Source of the DNA: Ampullaceana balthica
Taxonomy: Eukaryota > Mollusca > Gastropoda > Lymnaeidae
DNA length: 64,000 nt
Assembly (NCBI GenBank): GCA_944989445.1
Contig: CALYLW010000012.1
Span: forward strand, 2,442,001-2,506,000
Reading direction: 5' to 3'
In this document: positions 10,376 through 21,299 of the stretch, piece after piece
Position numbering within the stretch: position 1 is the stretch's first letter
Layout of the letters: each line of letters begins with the position of its first letter
Notes under the pieces: generated by a model
What the model was told of the DNA's origin: nothing
The model's input: only the letters and a program-made list of their open reading frames with translations
Databases searched by the model: none
Made by a program: the position numbers and the translations under genes

Positions 10376-10856
10376 CCTGTTTATTTAGTCTTTTTATTTA
10401 AACCAACTTTTTAAAAGTCAAAGTGCTAAAAAGTTTTACAAGGGGTAAATTCAACATTAAATGAAAATGAAAATAAACTAAGACTAAGGGCAAAGGCTAA
10501 TACTGTTGTAATTAATATAAAATAATGTTATTTACAGTGTTAATTAGTTTTTTCCCAAAAGCTTTAACTTAAGTTTAATTGTATTTATTCATCAGTTAAA
10601 ATTAATTAATCCAACTTCAATCAGAGTTTTTTTGGTTTTTTTTTACAAATTACAAAAAATAAACTTCCTTAAAAAAATAAATACAAGAACTTGAATACCT
10701 ATTACCTGGCATTCAAATAAAACAAATCCAATCCATGTTTCTTATGAGCAAACAGCTGTATAGGTATTTCCGGGGGAAAACAAACAAAACACCATTCGAC
10801 TTTACTTTCAGCCGGTAGTAAATATTAATGTTAATTGGTCATTTTTGTATGATAAA
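10376..10856. promoter_or_regulatory. Presumed 5' flank of the cytochrome b5 reductase gene
   Basis: AT-rich and without a recognisable TATA or initiator placement I would defend. The transcription start is unknown. The region is listed because it directly precedes the first coding exon and holds no other gene. Confidence 0.25.
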
Positions 10857-13800
10857 ATGAAAATGCTGTCCGGATATAGCACAATTGTAAGTATTTGACT
10901 AAGATAAATTAAAATGATAGTAATATCTATCTATAACTAGCCCCAGTACAAATAATAAATAATGATATTAATAACTAGACCCTCTCACTCTCGAGGCCGA
11001 GGCTTTCTAGACTATGAGTACTATGACTCATGACTAACTCAACTGTAATGATAGCGATGTACTGTACTTAACTGTACAGTGCCAAAAAGACAATGCCATC
11101 GAATAAAGGTGTCTCTTTAAAACTCTATGACTTTTGACTTATTTTGCAAAAATTTTCAAAAATATTTATTTAAAATAAAGTAGGCCTAATAAATTTAGTC
11201 ATAAATTAATTATGAAACTCAGTGAAACTGTACTGTGTACTAGACTAAACTATATCTATAACTTCTAAGTCTTTAACTATAGTCTATACTATAGCATAGC
11301 TAATATTAAAATGATTTTTTTCTTTATTATTAATAAACCTAAAATGTCAATTATGTCATGATTATGATTATGGCTTATACTTATACTTATGGAAATGAGA
11401 TATAATATTTTGTGAACATGTAATTTGTAATTATGACAAGGATGTAAGAAGTGTCTATAAATGAAATCTTCTACTACTGTTCTTCACAAATCCTCAAGAA
11501 TTCAGATGCCTTTTAGATATAAAATAACTGCTATTGGCACTCTGAAAAATCTTTGGTGACAATAGACTTTAAAAGGTGGAAAATGATTGAACAATTTAAA
11601 ATTTGCTTTTTTCAAAAAATCATACATTTACTGTTTTTTTAACTTCATTTTCTGTAATTTAAACCATGATAATGTGGCTATAGGATCTCCACAAAATATA
11701 AAGCTGTATCCTGTAATTGAATCTCTTCATTCAAATAATTTGTTTAACATAAAAAATTAAGACAAAGACTTTTGGTAAATATGTTGTAGCTGGAGGTTTT
11801 TCAACATCAGTCGTCATTAAGATACAATAATTCCAAGATGTCTTAAGACACACAATGATGTGCTACTGCTATTCTACTGATGTTCGCCCTCCTATATCAG
11901 TAAAGTTTTCAGTTTGCAAAAAAGTTTAATACTTAAATTCTCCCAAAAATTGTTCAAACAAAGCATGAAAACAGTGTATTAGAATGGTTTGAGGTTTGAA
12001 TTAGATCATTTTCTTTATGGATCACTGGATCATTAAACATTAACACTAAGATACCCAAAAATATGAATTTATTATGTTCATTAACAACTTATGTTTTAAG
12101 ATTACTATAACAATGACAGCTTAAAAACTAATTCTGTAAGAGAGTTAAAGGAAGTTGTACAGTTTCTTTTATTATGAATCGGCATCAGAAAAATGTTATG
12201 AAGCTTTGATGTGCACATTGTATAATTTGAAACCTCTTTGTGGGATTAATACTACATCATAAAGCTTTTTCAGAGGTTATAACTAACCAACAGGTCTTTT
12301 AAAAAATCTATCTGTAAAAAAATAAAACACTTGCAGGATTGGATAAATAAATATGTCACAGGGAAAATGTTAGTACCAATACTTCCACTTTACTATTTAC
12401 ATGCCTCTTTCTTTTACTTTCATTCAAAATGTTTTTATCAAAGAAACTTCATTGTTAACCTATAATTTTTACTGGGATTTAAAGAAAATGTACAGTTAGA
12501 ATTTTAAGTTATGGGTGTATAATAACAGGTTGTTTCAAAGCATTATTAAATGCTTTGAAACAACCTGTTATTATACACCCATAGCCATAACTTAAAAGTC
12601 TCTAAGATATATGTGGACTAGTTAGTTAGTTCATATTGTTTGCCTTTGTTGTACATGATCATAATAAATTAAAAAACGTTTTCTTGTTTCCTAACATTTA
12701 GACTGTGCCAATACTGGTGGGAGTTGGTGTTGTTGCTGTCACAGCGATACTTGCTAAAATTTTCCTTCCCGGTTTGTTTGGTTCCAAAAAGAAAAATGCC
12801 CTTATTACTTTAAAGGATGCAACAGTAAAATACCCACTGAAATTGATTGATAAAGAGGTAATTTTATTTTAAAATTAACTTACATTTCAATATATATTAG
12901 TTCCAATTACTGTTCCTTGAAGATTTAATTGACTTAGGAAAAAAAATGTTAAATATAACAATTTTTGCTAAAAGTGTAATATAAGTCCTTACAGATTTAC
13001 ATTTGTACTACAGTTAAACTTTCTCCAGCAAATATGAGGTCATAATTTTAAAATGTGCCATAGGTAATACTAATAATAAAAAGACAGACACTTGAACATC
13101 TCTCAAAATGGTACAAAAAAGTAACATTTGAAATTATTATCGTCTGGTCATTAAAATCTTGAATGGATGTAAATAATATGAGTCAAATGTAATATTCTGT
13201 AACTTGTTTTTAATATTTTTTAAAAATTGCACAATAATTAAAACTTCTCCACTGCAAAATATATGTCATATGTTACAGCCAGAAACTTAATTTGTTTTCT
13301 TGATAGTTAATATGTAAAATATAACACTATTTTTTTCTCTTGTATATTTTATAAACCTCTATAAACCCTGTTGTTACTTGACAATTTTGACAAAATAATG
13401 ACAAGCTCACATTAGTAGCAGATTTTATATTGATTCTTTTTAACATTACTAACTGCTGTTACCACCAGTTAAAATCCTCATGCAAGTTTTTTTTCTTCAT
13501 TCTGTAATCTCAGCTTAGTATCACAATAAAATAATATTTTTTCTCTAAATCATTTTTAAAAAAAAGAATATTAGCCATGACACAAGAAAATTTAGATTTG
13601 CACTGCCCACACCAGATCACATCCTTGGACTTCCCATAGGTATGACTTGATTTTAAAAATAAATAAATTAATATTTAAGAAATGTGCGTTGCCTAAATAT
13701 TTTTTAAAAGGCACACATTTAATGTCCTTAAAATCTGCATCCCTTAAAGCTAATGCATGTTCTTAAGAGGGAAGACAATTTTGGATAATACTTTTTTCAG

Positions 13801-16800
13801 GACAGCATATATACTTGACTGCACGAATTGATGGTCAATTGGTAATCCGCCCATACACTCCAGTCTCTAGTGATGATGATAAAGGGTTTATGGACCTTGT
13901 GGTTAAGGTATTTTAATGTAAATTTAAATTCATGTAACAGATGTTTAAATTGATTTTTTATTTCTATCAATACTAATACCCCTGTTGCCACATTCACACT
14001 GATTATATCAGTTTCTAAGATACAGAACATAAGGGCAATAACCCTTTTGAGATCTTCCAATGAACAGCTGTATATCTTTTGTTTTAACACAAAGTAATTC
14101 ATGGAAGCTATGTTAACTTCATTCTTCAGGAGTGGGATTGATGCATTATTTGTTACTCACTTTCTTACTGTAAGCTGTAATTAATATTAGTTTATTTACA
14201 GGTTTACTTCAAGAATGTTCATCCAAAGTTTCCAGATGGGGGTAAAATGTCCCAGTACCTTGAGAACATGGCCATAGGGGACTATATTGATGTGAAGGGT
14301 CCAAACGGCTTGCTACAGTATGTGGGCAAAGGTCTGTATTTTCTCACTTAGAAAAAAAAATTATTTTCACTCACACCTTGCCTAATTATTTTAAATGGCC
14401 AATTGATATAATTATTATTGTTATTAACCTAATAAGCTTTGCTTAACATGAAATTTTAATCAAGATATTTATGTCTTCACTGTTTGAGCTTTCAAATACA
14501 AAACATCAGAAAAAACTAATTGCTATGGGTAGTAAGAATAATCTAAATTTATTGCACTTTTCTTAAAAGCTAATTTTCCGTGTTGAAAAATCCTCTAGGC
14601 AATTTCAAAGTAAGAGCTGACAAGAAATCAGATCCTGAAACCAAGACAGCCAAAAAAGTTGGGATGATTGCTGGAGGCACAGGTAACATTGATGTAACTT
14701 AAAGTCTTGTCTTCATCTATCATTAAATTACTTTATTGTGTAGAAATTTATGTAAAGTTTAAATTGGTTTAAGTTTATGGGAACAGTTTTATTAACATTT
14801 CTGAACTTCATAACTTTTTTTTTATGGGATTAGGTTCTTTGGTATCTCTTTTTTTTAAAAATCTTAATGTTCTTAAGCACGGTTGCCACTCAGTTTGGAA
14901 AAAGTCGGGAATTCTTAAAATAATTTTCCCGGCCTTGAAAGTCGGGAAATAGTCTGGAAAAGTTATGACTAGTCGAGAATTATTTTTTTTTACGGAAGTA
15001 AATGATTGATTTCGTCTCTGTAGTCATGTTTCGATTCCATATATTAAAAAAAAAGTTACCAGTTTATAATTGTCTGCGCATGTGTTAAAACTAAGGTCAA
15101 ATTTTTCACCTCGCCTCGTCCCATGGCGCCTGTGGCATGTCACCATCGCTCGCGTTTGCAATGCCTGTCGAATCAGTGAATTAAAAAAAAATAATTTAAC
15201 ACATCAATATGGTAATTTTAAGTTGAATGCTTTTGACATGCAGGATATCTGTCACTATAAGACCGAACTCGAATTTCCTACGTTAATCAAATGATACTTG
15301 AAATATAAATAGTAATAATTGCGGCCTTGACCGTTGATCACATCAAAGGCGCACTGTATATTAGACCTCTGCAACTAAGCGAATTTTTAAAAAGTCATTA
15401 CTTTAATCTAAAGAAATAGGCAGTTGATTTTGATGAGATTGGTAATCTGATCCATGTAACAGACATTTATTCCTTAACCAGGCATCACTCCAATGCTACA
15501 GTTAATCAGAGAGGTGTTCAAAGATCCTACAGATAAAACAGAGCTGTGGCTTCTCTTTGCCAATCAGGTTTAGATTACATTTTATTTTGATTTGTTAATA
15601 TTCCTATAAAAACTATCATTTTGTGAAATGGGTTCACTTTGCCTCAGGGGATGATTTTGCCTAATCAATACTTATGTAATTTGTGGGAGTGTGCCCCAGA
15701 AGATAGGATACGTACAATAAACAAGGTGCCCAAGAACTAGTTCCACCACTTCCTGCAGTAATATTTAACAATGAATAAACACAGGTCATGGAGAGTATAG
15801 TTTGTAGAGTTTATTTTGTTGACTAATTTCAGTGATAATGGAGACACAATTCAAAACTCATAACTCTAACAAAATTGAAAAACAGTTAACAGTCAAGTCC
15901 TAAGTACATCAGCCTATGCACTACTAGCTCACACTACTATCCCGCACAGCTCTCCTCTCTCTCTCTCTCTCTCTCTCTGTCTTCATTTGTCTATCTCTCT
16001 ATCCTGCTAAATTCTTACCTTATATGTAAGTCTCCTACACAGGATTTGATTAACCCTTGACCTTAATTTCCTTCTACTGATTACTTTTGTACTGTTAAAA
16101 GCCAATCAACGAAAAGTGATATCTCTGAAATAATTACCACAAGAAAAATGCATTTATAGGTGTTAGAAAGCCAGGTTAAGTTGGTGTTTGCCAAAGAACA
16201 AATATTAAAACAATGAACAAAGATAAAAAGGAAATACTCAACGGTCTAAAATGATAAGTTAAAGATAATTTAGCAACTACATATTTGTTATTTTTTATGT
16301 GAATTGGTTTTATTTCCCCCTACCTTTCATGATAATAAACTAATATGATCAAACAGTGAAATGAAAATGATAAATGTTTTTGTTTAGCTTTTATAAATGT
16401 GTTGTGCCACATTTACAAGGTCAAAGTTACCCCAATTTTTCCTTGGGTTAAGAAATTTTAAAATACTTAATAAACTTATCCTGATTTTTTTAAAAGAAAC
16501 ATTCAATTACAGCACAAAATCTCTGGTAGCCATTGTGTACATCCGCTCCTTTCTGTTAAAGATTAGATTAGTTAGCCTATTTAGGGTAATTCATAAAGGC
16601 AACATATAGGCAAAGTTAACCCATTTCAAGTCTTCTCCAGAAGTTCAACGTTTTCTTTTATGCTTTTCATGACATTAAAATTGTATATGTTTTAAGTTTT
16701 TCTCTTCTCTGCGTGTTCTATCAAGTTTTTTTCCAATTTGCTTTCATTTTTGACATCCTCTCTCAAACTCCCTTTCTCCTTCTATTGCAATGTCTTCAGC

Positions 16801-19800
16801 TGTTCTTGTTAACTGTTTGATCATGTGTTTATTTATAAATTATTATGCAAACTGTGTGAAATATCAGTTTTTATTTTAAAAAATCTTATTAAATAATCAG
16901 ACAGAGAATGACATCTTGTTGCGTCCTGAGTTAGAAGAAATTCAAAATGAGCAACCTAATCGCTTTCACCTGTGGTACACCTTGGATAGGCCTGAACCGG
17001 GTAAGATTTTTAATTCTTTTCTTTAACCTATCTTGGAATTTTCTGTTCCCTCTCCATATCTCAATGAATTGCTGATAACTAGCGAATAAAGTAATGGGGG
17101 TGAGACTGCAATCAGGCTTTTAAATAGGTAAATGTATAATATAAAAACAGGGTATTAGTAGGCCTGACAGGACGTAACACAACAGCGAACGTTTCGGCAA
17201 AGAGCCTTCCTCAACGGACAAATAGTACACAAATGAAACGAATAAAACGAAATAATAGAAAAAACACTTAGCTGCGGTGAAATCCAAGTAGTCCAGTAGA
17301 GATAAAGTAAGGAGAGAAAAGTAAGAGCTTATATAGGAAAGGAAAGGGTGGGTGTGGCCAATCAATCAGCTTGTCAGTGCGAACACAACGTTGATCCCAT
17401 GTGGTGTAAGAGTCCCATACTCATGGATTAGTCTATTCTCCAGACTGACCCGGCCGGGTGTGTTTGTACAAGAAACCAAGGCGGTGACAGACATGTCATC
17501 GACGCCCATGTGGCCCCGTCCATTGAAGTGTCGGGAGAAGGACACTGTTTGTCTTGTTTAATGGCACGTACATGCTCCGCGATACGTCAGGAGAGTAACC
17601 TCCCCGTCTCACCAATGTACTTCAAAGAACAGCGCCTACACACAATGGTGTAGACCACATTGCGGCTAGTACAAAGATAGCAATTCCTAATCTTGAATAT
17701 CCCCTTAGGGAAGACAATCTGGTCCGTCTGGATAACAAAGGGACATGTCTTGCAGCGATTACGACCACATGGCTTGGTGCCCAGATGGGAAGACGGAATA
17801 AGCAGACGGCTACGAACCAATAGTTCTCGCAGATTTTTATCCCTCCTGAATACAATGAGGGGTGGGGTGGAAAATATGTTGTTTGTCTCAGGGTCCGCGA
17901 GGAGGATGGTGCGGTTTTTCAAAAATATTTTCTTTGCTCTGCTGTTGTGGGGATGGTATGTGAGCACCAATTTGCTCCTTTCGTTACTATCACTGGAGCG
18001 TGATACAAAGGCGTCGGCACGAGTGAAGTTTTTTACCGCTGAAGTGCAGATTGAAGTATGGCTTCAGGGTAAGACCTTTGTCTAAAAAACTCCACCATTT
18101 CCGACGTCTTTTCCAAAAAGTCCTCATTAGATTCACACAGCCTACGGAGGCGAAGGAGTTGTGAAAATGGAATAGAATCCTTACATGATTTGGGATGAGA
18201 CGAGGGATAGAGTAGGTAAGAGTGACTGTCCGTAGGTTTGAAGTAGGCCGAAGTGAGGAGGCAGTTCTTCTGGAGAGTTACAGTAATGTCCAGGAAACTA
18301 ACCAATAGTTCGGAAATCGTGTGAGTGAACTTAATGGAGGGGTGAAAAGAATCAACAAAGTTGATGAACGTGTCAAGTTCACTCCTCTCCATATGAGTGA
18401 CCCCAATGCCGTCATCAATGTATCTTTTATAAAATTCGGGGAGGCGACCAGTGTATTCTTGTTCCACTCTGTGCTCGAAATGGCCCATGAACAAGCAAGC
18501 ATAGCTTGGTCCCATTTTAGTCCCCATGGCGACCCCACTGATTTGGTCAAAGAACTGGCCATTGAACTCAAACGAGTTGAGGGTTAAGACCAATTCCGCC
18601 AAAGGTAGTAAGGCGTGTGTAGGTATATTGGGGTGAGGTTGTCTGTCCAAAAAGTATTGCACAGCCAGAAGGCCATCGTTGTGGGGAATGGATGTATAGA
18701 GGGAACATACATCAAGGAGGAACAGATAGTTCTTTTCGTTTGGATTGATGCTCAGAGAGTTGAATGTCCGTAAGGCATGGTTGGTGTCCTTAATGTACGT
18801 AGGAAGCGATGCCACTATCGGTTGGAAGACACCATCCAAGAATTCAGAAATGTGTTCTGTTGGACAAGAACATGCAGAGACAATAGGTCTACCAGGGTTA
18901 CCATCCTTGTGAATTTTAGGAAGGAGATAAAAAGATGGCTACCCAGGTCACTGTCAAAAATGTGCATCCTGGACGCTGATTGAGGTAGAGCGCATTCTGT
19001 TATCAACTCATCGATGGTCTTTTTAACCACCGTGTTGTTTTTAATGATGGTATCTGTGGTTCTCTGTTGGTAGAACTGGGTGTCCTCCAGTTGTCTCTGA
19101 GCTTCTTTAATATACAACTCCTTATCCCATACAACAACGGCTCCGCCTTTGTCGGCCGGTTTGATGACAATGTCTTTACGGCTGCGCAATAAAGACAAGT
19201 CTTTCAACTCAATGTTAGAAAGGTTGGATTGACGGAGTCGAGGAAACAAAAGGTTTTTTAATTTCGTTCTCTGTGCTTTTGATGTATAAGTCCAGAGCCT
19301 TGGATTGACCAGGCGGTGGTGTCCAAGTAGATTTCCTTTGTTTTTGGAATGGGAATAATTCATGCTCGGAAAGCGTGTTGTTTTTCCCGGCAAAATGGAA
19401 CTGAAGTCTAAGAGCGCTGAAAAAACGTTGAGAATTGCTCTGTTGTTGAAAACGGTCGAAAGATGGTGTAAGAGGAATGAATTTAAGACCCTTAGATAGA
19501 AGGGATCTTTCATTCTCTGAGAGTGGTAAATCCGGGGGTATGCAAATTACTAAATTCTTGTTGGTGGTGGTCTGTTGAGGTATTACTTGAAGAGGTTTAA
19601 GGTTACCAAGCTTCTTCTATTTGTTAGTTGATAGAAACAGATATAAATCCCTGTTGAGCTGGTGGATAATGACTCTAATGAAGTTAAGTGCCAAGTGGTT
19701 ATCACATAACTTGGATCTCATACGGTCTTCAAGTCTGTATATCTGGGTGCTGAGATAAGCGATATACCGTTTGTGAGAGTATACGAGAAGACGCATGCGT

Positions 19801-21228
19801 TGAAAAGCAACTTTTCTCTCAAGTGATACAAGTTTAGATTTATCCTTAGAATTAAAAGAAGCGGATGCCGGGTTAAAATTGCTGTTAAAGCCTTTGGGTA
19901 TTAATTGGAGGCGAATGCAATTATTAAGAAAGTTGAGATGAACTGTGTATCTGGTTTTCTTAAAGAGGTTAAAGGCCAGGTCTTTGCAATCGTTGCCTAA
20001 GTCAGGTGTTAGTAAACTGAACGCAGTTAAAATAAAGGATCTCAGTTGGTTCATAGTACTTTTGGTAGAATGCATAGTGTTGAAGTAAAAGGATAACTAG
20101 CGGTAGCGTGCTGGACTGCCGAACCGAGACCGATCACGGTTTCTATTCTCGGTGCTGGCAAGGCCCCCGGGGCATTGTGCTAGCCACACAATCCCTTGCT
20201 CGTTAGTGGTGGCTAAATAAAACTTATGAACGCTACTTCACATGCCCCATAGTCCGTCATGGACTGGAAAGGGGGTTATTATTATACCACTAAGCTTGGT
20301 TATAAAAAATTGTTCCATATTGCAGTATCTAGTGCAAATATAGTCATTATGAACAGGAAATATTTCTAAACCTATTGGTTCTCATTAAACCCATTTGAAG
20401 TACAAGTCTGTGTTGATTTAACCATCTAAAGAGCTCCCTTGCTAAAATCAGAAACAATGGAGGTTCTGAAGAATTGAATAAATTACTTGAAATTCCCGAT
20501 TAATTATGAGATAAACCATAAACAACTGAAATAGTTAGTAAATTATTACTGTATTTCCCCTGAAATAAAATAACATTTTAAGGGTCATTTTCCTAGGTAT
20601 AGCAGCTATGAAACCACTTAAAAGATACGGCTTATCATTTATCATATGACATTTCTAGAGGGGGGAAAAATTAAAATAAATGGTAAACTAGAATGACTCA
20701 AAAATTTATATTTGGCTTGAAAATATTTACTAGATAGAGATAAACTATCAGAAACTGAGTGAAACAAGATTAAAACTTCAGGGTTACTATACTAGACTCA
20801 CATATCTTCATCTCAAGAGATGTATAGTGTCATTGCAGTTTTTGAAATAAAAATAAGTGAGGTGTGTTGTGACACATCAAAATAACTTGTGACTCTCTTG
20901 TCCCAACACTTCAAGGACACATTTATTTCACATTCATCGGGAATGAGTTGAGGTACTCGTATCTCATTTCATCTGCCACAAGTGGAAGACCTCAAAAATC
21001 ACTCAGTTTATATTCATTTGCAGATTTTAATAAATGCATTTTAATATTCTGACAGGCTGGACCTACAGCTCAGGATTTGTCAATGATGAGATGATAAAAA
21101 AACACCTGCCACCCCCAGGACCTGACACAGTTATCTTAATGTGTGGACCCCCTCCAATGATCAACTTTGCCTGCGTACCAAACCTGGAAAAACTGGGCTA
21201 CAAACCTGACACCAGATTCAGTTACTGA
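10857..21228 (+). CDS. CYB5R3: NADH-cytochrome b5 reductase (CYB5R3-like), 9 exons, 312 aa
   Basis: FAD enzyme that passes electrons from NADH to cytochrome b5 at the ER and outer mitochondrial membrane, serving fatty-acid desaturation, sterol synthesis and haem-protein reduction. Coding exons: 10857-10886, 12702-12857, 13567-13639, 13801-13907, 14202-14331, 14599-14682, 15482-15567, 16901-17000, 21056-21228; all introns are GT-AG and phase is continuous. Residues ~12-32 are a hydrophobic anchor. The FAD motif RPYTPVS is at 103-109 and GGKMSQYL at 135-142. The NADH-binding motif [12 protein letters not shown] is at 187-198 and CGPPPM at 285-290. Length and domain order match the animal family. 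The start is the first of two nearby ATGs (M1, M3); a separate upstream 5'UTR exon cannot be excluded. The ortholog could be CYB5R2/3; the membrane anchor favours the CYB5R3 type. The last intron (4.06 kb) hosts a Penelope-like element. Confidence 0.95.
12511..12582. repeat. Perfect 34-bp foldback in CYB5R intron 1
   Basis: 12511-12544 and 12549-12582 are exact reverse complements with a 4-nt loop (ATTA). A further near-match TTTTAAGTT (12502-12510) pairs with AACTTAAAA (12588-12596) beyond a 5-6 nt bulge. It lies 106 bp upstream of the intron's last ~15 bases. A transcript would form a long uninterrupted hairpin. The perfect arms suggest a recent foldback/MITE or inverted duplication. The very short loop argues against an ordinary pre-miRNA. 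Confidence 0.85.
14879..15405. repeat. ~525-bp dispersed repeat, copy in CYB5R intron 6
   Basis: Starts at GGTTGCCACTCAGTTTGG, AAAAAGTCGGGAATTCTT and ends at GCAACTAAGCGAATTTTTAA. Closely matches 57472-58012 in bark intron 19 over its whole length, including GTTACCAGTTTATAATTGTC, TGCGCATGTGTTAAAACTAA, ACCTCGCCTCGTCCCATGG and GCGGCCTTGACCGTTGATCA. Class unknown; a short open frame over 15070-15294 shows no domain I recognise. Confidence 0.7.
15953..15979. repeat. (TC)n microsatellite
   Basis: Simple CT dinucleotide run in CYB5R intron 7; no other function apparent. Confidence 0.9.
17160..17226 (-). ncRNA. Hammerhead-ribozyme-like motif of the Penelope element
   Basis: On the - strand, TTGAGGA (17214-17208) is followed by a short GGC/GCC stem, GAAAC (core CUGANGA...GAAA with C3 changed to U), an ACG/CGT stem III and a GTC cleavage-type triplet near 17172. 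Stem I pairing is poor. Penelope-like elements are known to carry hammerhead motifs in their terminal regions, which supports the reading. The C3 change and weak stem I suggest that it no longer cleaves. Confidence 0.35.
17375..17970 (-). pseudogene. Penelope-like GIY-YIG endonuclease domain (stop codon inside)
   Basis: Begins with [28 protein letters not shown]: the cysteine cluster that precedes the nuclease. [20 protein letters not shown] is the GIY-YIG core, with VVY for GIY and KYIGETGR containing the catalytic Arg. Five residues after KYIGETGR the frame meets TGA, in the context TCC-TGA-CGT, beyond which [12 protein letters not shown] continues. In a shifted frame [16 protein letters not shown] supplies the terminal E/N-x-W-I...GT..P.G.N-like block. 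The TGA lies in TGACGT, compatible with C-to-T decay of a CGA codon. This domain nicks target DNA in Penelope-like elements. Confidence 0.8.
18033..19513 (-). pseudogene. Penelope-like reverse transcriptase (frameshifted)
   Basis: The first frame (19513-18815) carries [20 protein letters not shown], the conserved upstream block of Penelope RTs. Near 18945 the coding sense moves to another frame, where [20 protein letters not shown] and [18 protein letters not shown] can be read, and then into the 18839-18033 frame. That frame has [14 protein letters not shown] (first catalytic Asp), [19 protein letters not shown] and YIDDGIGV (catalytic YxDD). Motif order is intact and only the reading frame is broken. 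No active enzyme can be made from this copy without frame correction, so it is scored as a pseudogene. Confidence 0.88.
19617..20075 (-). pseudogene. Penelope-like element N-terminal region
   Basis: A 152-codon frame, basic and helix-prone, with [20 protein letters not shown] and several H/K-rich stretches. It precedes the RT in the right orientation and spacing for the poorly conserved N-terminus of Penelope-like proteins. No known catalytic motif is seen; assignment is by position. A gap of about 100 bp with a frame change separates it from the RT region. Confidence 0.6.
20095..20285 (+). mobile_element. Second tRNA-like SINE family
   Basis: The head TAGCGGTAGCGTGCTGGACT (A-box-like) and GATCACGGTTTCTATTCTCG (B-box-like GGTTTCTATTC) are followed by GGTGCTGGCAAGGCCCCCGG and a body ending near CCGTCATGGACTGGAAAGGG. 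The body differs from the family at 9427. Only one clear copy is in the window, so the boundaries are approximate. Confidence 0.55.
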
Positions 21229-21292
21229 GCTTCCATTTACAGTCATGTGTATACCATACCTCACAAGCCTTATTTAATCTTAACAACTAAAT

Positions 21293-21298
21293 AATAAA
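21293..21298 (+). terminator. Candidate polyadenylation signal, CYB5R gene
   Basis: AATAAA 65 bp after the stop codon, the first canonical hexamer downstream. Later AATAAA-like sites near 21660 and 21930 could give longer 3'UTRs. Confidence 0.5.
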
Positions 21299-21299
21299 G

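Larger units (their letters stand above)
17120..20090 (-). mobile_element. Penelope-like retroelement, nearly full length, inactivated
   Basis: About 3 kb, inserted antisense in the last intron of the cytochrome b5 reductase gene. In - strand order it encodes an N-terminal region (20075-19617), a Penelope-type reverse transcriptase (19513-18033, two overlapping frames) and a C-terminal GIY-YIG endonuclease (17970 to about 17375), then a 3' region with a hammerhead-like motif. RT followed by GIY-YIG with no RNase H is diagnostic of Penelope-like elements. Frameshifts and a stop codon interrupt it. I could not define exact ends or target duplications. A different SINE lies against its 5' side at 20095. 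Confidence 0.9.

Noticed and set aside
12511..12582. microRNA precursor
   Set aside because: The 4-nt loop and fully perfect stem are unlike a typical animal pre-miRNA; kept only as a foldback for checking.
13797..14102. A 101-codon - strand open frame
   Set aside because: Antisense to cytochrome b5 reductase exon 4 and its intron; no domain.
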